From the NCBI GenBank assembly GCA_003242495.1, contig QGUO01000242.1, positions 1 to 5,895 on the forward strand: DNA of 5,895 nt. The letters are read 5' to 3'. A model generated the notes under the pieces. That model searched no databases. It had not been told where the DNA came from and was given only the letters and a program-made list of their open reading frames with translations. This DNA comes from Pseudomonadota bacterium (GTDB lineage: Bacteria; Pseudomonadota; Gammaproteobacteria; Steroidobacterales; Steroidobacteraceae). Below, in pieces: positions 5,157 through 5,895 of this stretch. Position 1 is the first letter of the stretch. The number at the start of each line of letters is the position of its first letter. A program made the translations under genes and the position numbers.

Positions 5157-5895
5157 ATGCTGCTCGAACTCGAATCGCAACCTCGAGCCGGTTCCCAGTC
5201 CCGGGATGGCGCGAACGATGTCCAGGCAAGCGCCGGTGCTGCGCCCGGCGATGTCGTCACCCTGCGCCTGCACGGTGCATGGTCATTGGACAACCTCGCC
5301 GAGGTGGAGGCGGCCCTGGCTGCACTGCCGCGCGCGGCGCCACGGCGAGTGCGGGTGGATTGCGGCAATTTGGAGCGTCTGGATCTGTCGGCCGCGTGGC
5401 TGCTCGAGTGCTGCCTGGAGTCGCTGCGCGCAGCCGGGGCCTCGGTGGAGTTCGTCGGTGCGCGTCCGCATCAGTTCGAGTTCATCCAGGCGATGAGCCG
5501 CCAAGGGCCGTCGCAGCCGACACCGGCGCTGCCCGCCGGCGGACGGGCGGGCATGCGTGACATGGTCGCGGCGCTTGGGCGTGAGGCCTTTCGACACGCC
5601 GGCCAGACACGCGAGGCCGTGGGATTCTTCGGCCGCATCGCCGTGACACAGGCGCGCGCCCTGCGCAGCGCGCGGCACCTGCGACTGCCCTCGATCGCTC
5701 GTCATGTATATGAAACGGGCATCCAGGCCATCCCCATCGTGGCGCTGATCGCGTTTCTCATCAGCGTCATCGTGGCCTATCTCGGCGCACAGCAGCTGCG
5801 CACCTTCGGCGCGGAGATCTTCACTGTCGATCTGGTCGCCATCGCGGTGCTGCGCGAGATGGGCGTCCTGCTGACGGCTATCATCGTCGCTGGCC
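5157..5895 (+). CDS. STAS-domain MlaE-family ABC permease (3' end beyond window)
   Basis: The open frame gives 246 residues with no stop before the window ends. Residues 1-32 are a polar, Ala/Ser-rich leader. Residues about 33-112 resemble a STAS domain: a beta strand DVVTLRLHG, VRVDCGNLERLDLSAAWLL with Ser78 where anti-sigma antagonists have their phosphorylatable Ser/Thr region, and a final ASVEFVGA strand. A linker with Pro and Gly (about 113-133) leads to an amphipathic, Arg-rich stretch and then the MlaE permease domain. There IPIVALIAFLISVIVAYLGA (192-211), FGAEIFTVDLVAIAVLREMG (217-236) and LLTAIIVAG (238-246) match the conserved membrane core. Such permeases work with an MlaF-type ATPase and an MCE/MlaD protein in lipid transport between inner and outer membranes; those genes would be expected just downstream. 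ATG 5157 was chosen because it precedes the STAS fold and follows a promoter-like element; no ribosome binding site supports it. Internal ATGs would cut into the STAS domain. Confidence 0.88.
   Translation, partial: MLLELESQPRAGSQSRDGANDVQASAGAAPGDVVTLRLHGAWSLDNLAEVEAALAALPRAAPRRVRVDCGNLERLDLSAAWLLECCLESLRAAGASVEFVGARPHQFEFIQAMSRQGPSQPTPALPAGGRAGMRDMVAALGREAFRHAGQTREAVGFFGRIAVTQARALRSARHLRLPSIARHVYETGIQAIPIVALIAFLISVIVAYLGAQQLRTFGAEIFTVDLVAIAVLREMGVLLTAIIVAG

Noticed and set aside
3775..5496. 573-codon plus-strand ORF covering the whole channel gene
   Set aside because: It lies antisense to a clear MscS gene, overlaps the end of otsA and the start of the mlaE-like gene, and its His/Asp/Arg/Gln-rich composition is typical of the complement of GC-rich coding DNA.
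5283..5705. Minus-strand 140-codon ORF and plus-strand 93-codon ORF in the STAS region
   Set aside because: Both conflict with the continuous STAS-MlaE frame, which has recognisable domains and runs unbroken from 5157 to the window end.
1..5895. Mobile element, CRISPR array, tRNA, rRNA or toxin-antitoxin module
   Set aside because: I saw no repeat-spacer pattern, transposase, integrase, cloverleaf or terminal repeats; all space is accounted for by ordinary genes and short gaps.

Overview
The window is GC-rich, densely coded bacterial chromosome with strong GC3 bias, which is why long spurious ORFs sit opposite the real genes. The protein set is a YtrA-type GntR regulator with a drug/antimicrobial-type ABC pair, an OtsA resembling the E. 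coli enzyme, a five-helix MscS channel and a STAS-MlaE permease. Together these suggest a Gram-negative proteobacterium. I favour a gammaproteobacterium near the Xanthomonadales, from remembered similarity of the regulator and permease, and could not test this.

Layout. Positions 4-25 hold a perfect 22-bp palindrome beside an extended -10 element, directly upstream of a three-gene plus-strand operon (49-2275): a short GntR/YtrA regulator, an ABC ATPase and its ABC-2 type permease, joined by a 2-base gap and an ATGA overlap. A 172-base gap follows (2276-2447), with a possible promoter and two consecutive hairpins, the second ending just before the ribosome binding site of otsA (2448-3860, trehalose-6-phosphate synthase, apparently complete). 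A 79-base convergent gap separates otsA from a minus-strand MscS-family channel gene (3940-5055). A 101-base divergent gap (5056-5156) carries candidate promoters both ways. The last gene, on the plus strand from 5157, fuses an N-terminal STAS domain to an MlaE-type lipid-transport permease and is cut by the window end.

How they may work together. The first operon looks like a self-regulated, envelope-stress-type ABC exporter module. otsA (compatible solute synthesis at high osmolarity) faces mscS (pressure release on down-shock), a plausible osmotic-stress neighbourhood but not an operon. The final gene probably opens an Mla/MCE-type phospholipid transport operon continuing past the window. 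All genes concern envelope or osmotic homeostasis. I see no mobile element, CRISPR array, tRNA or rRNA, and no convincing undescribed system. The most worthwhile non-coding items are the palindrome, the otsA leader hairpins and the apparently leaderless starts at 49 and 5157.
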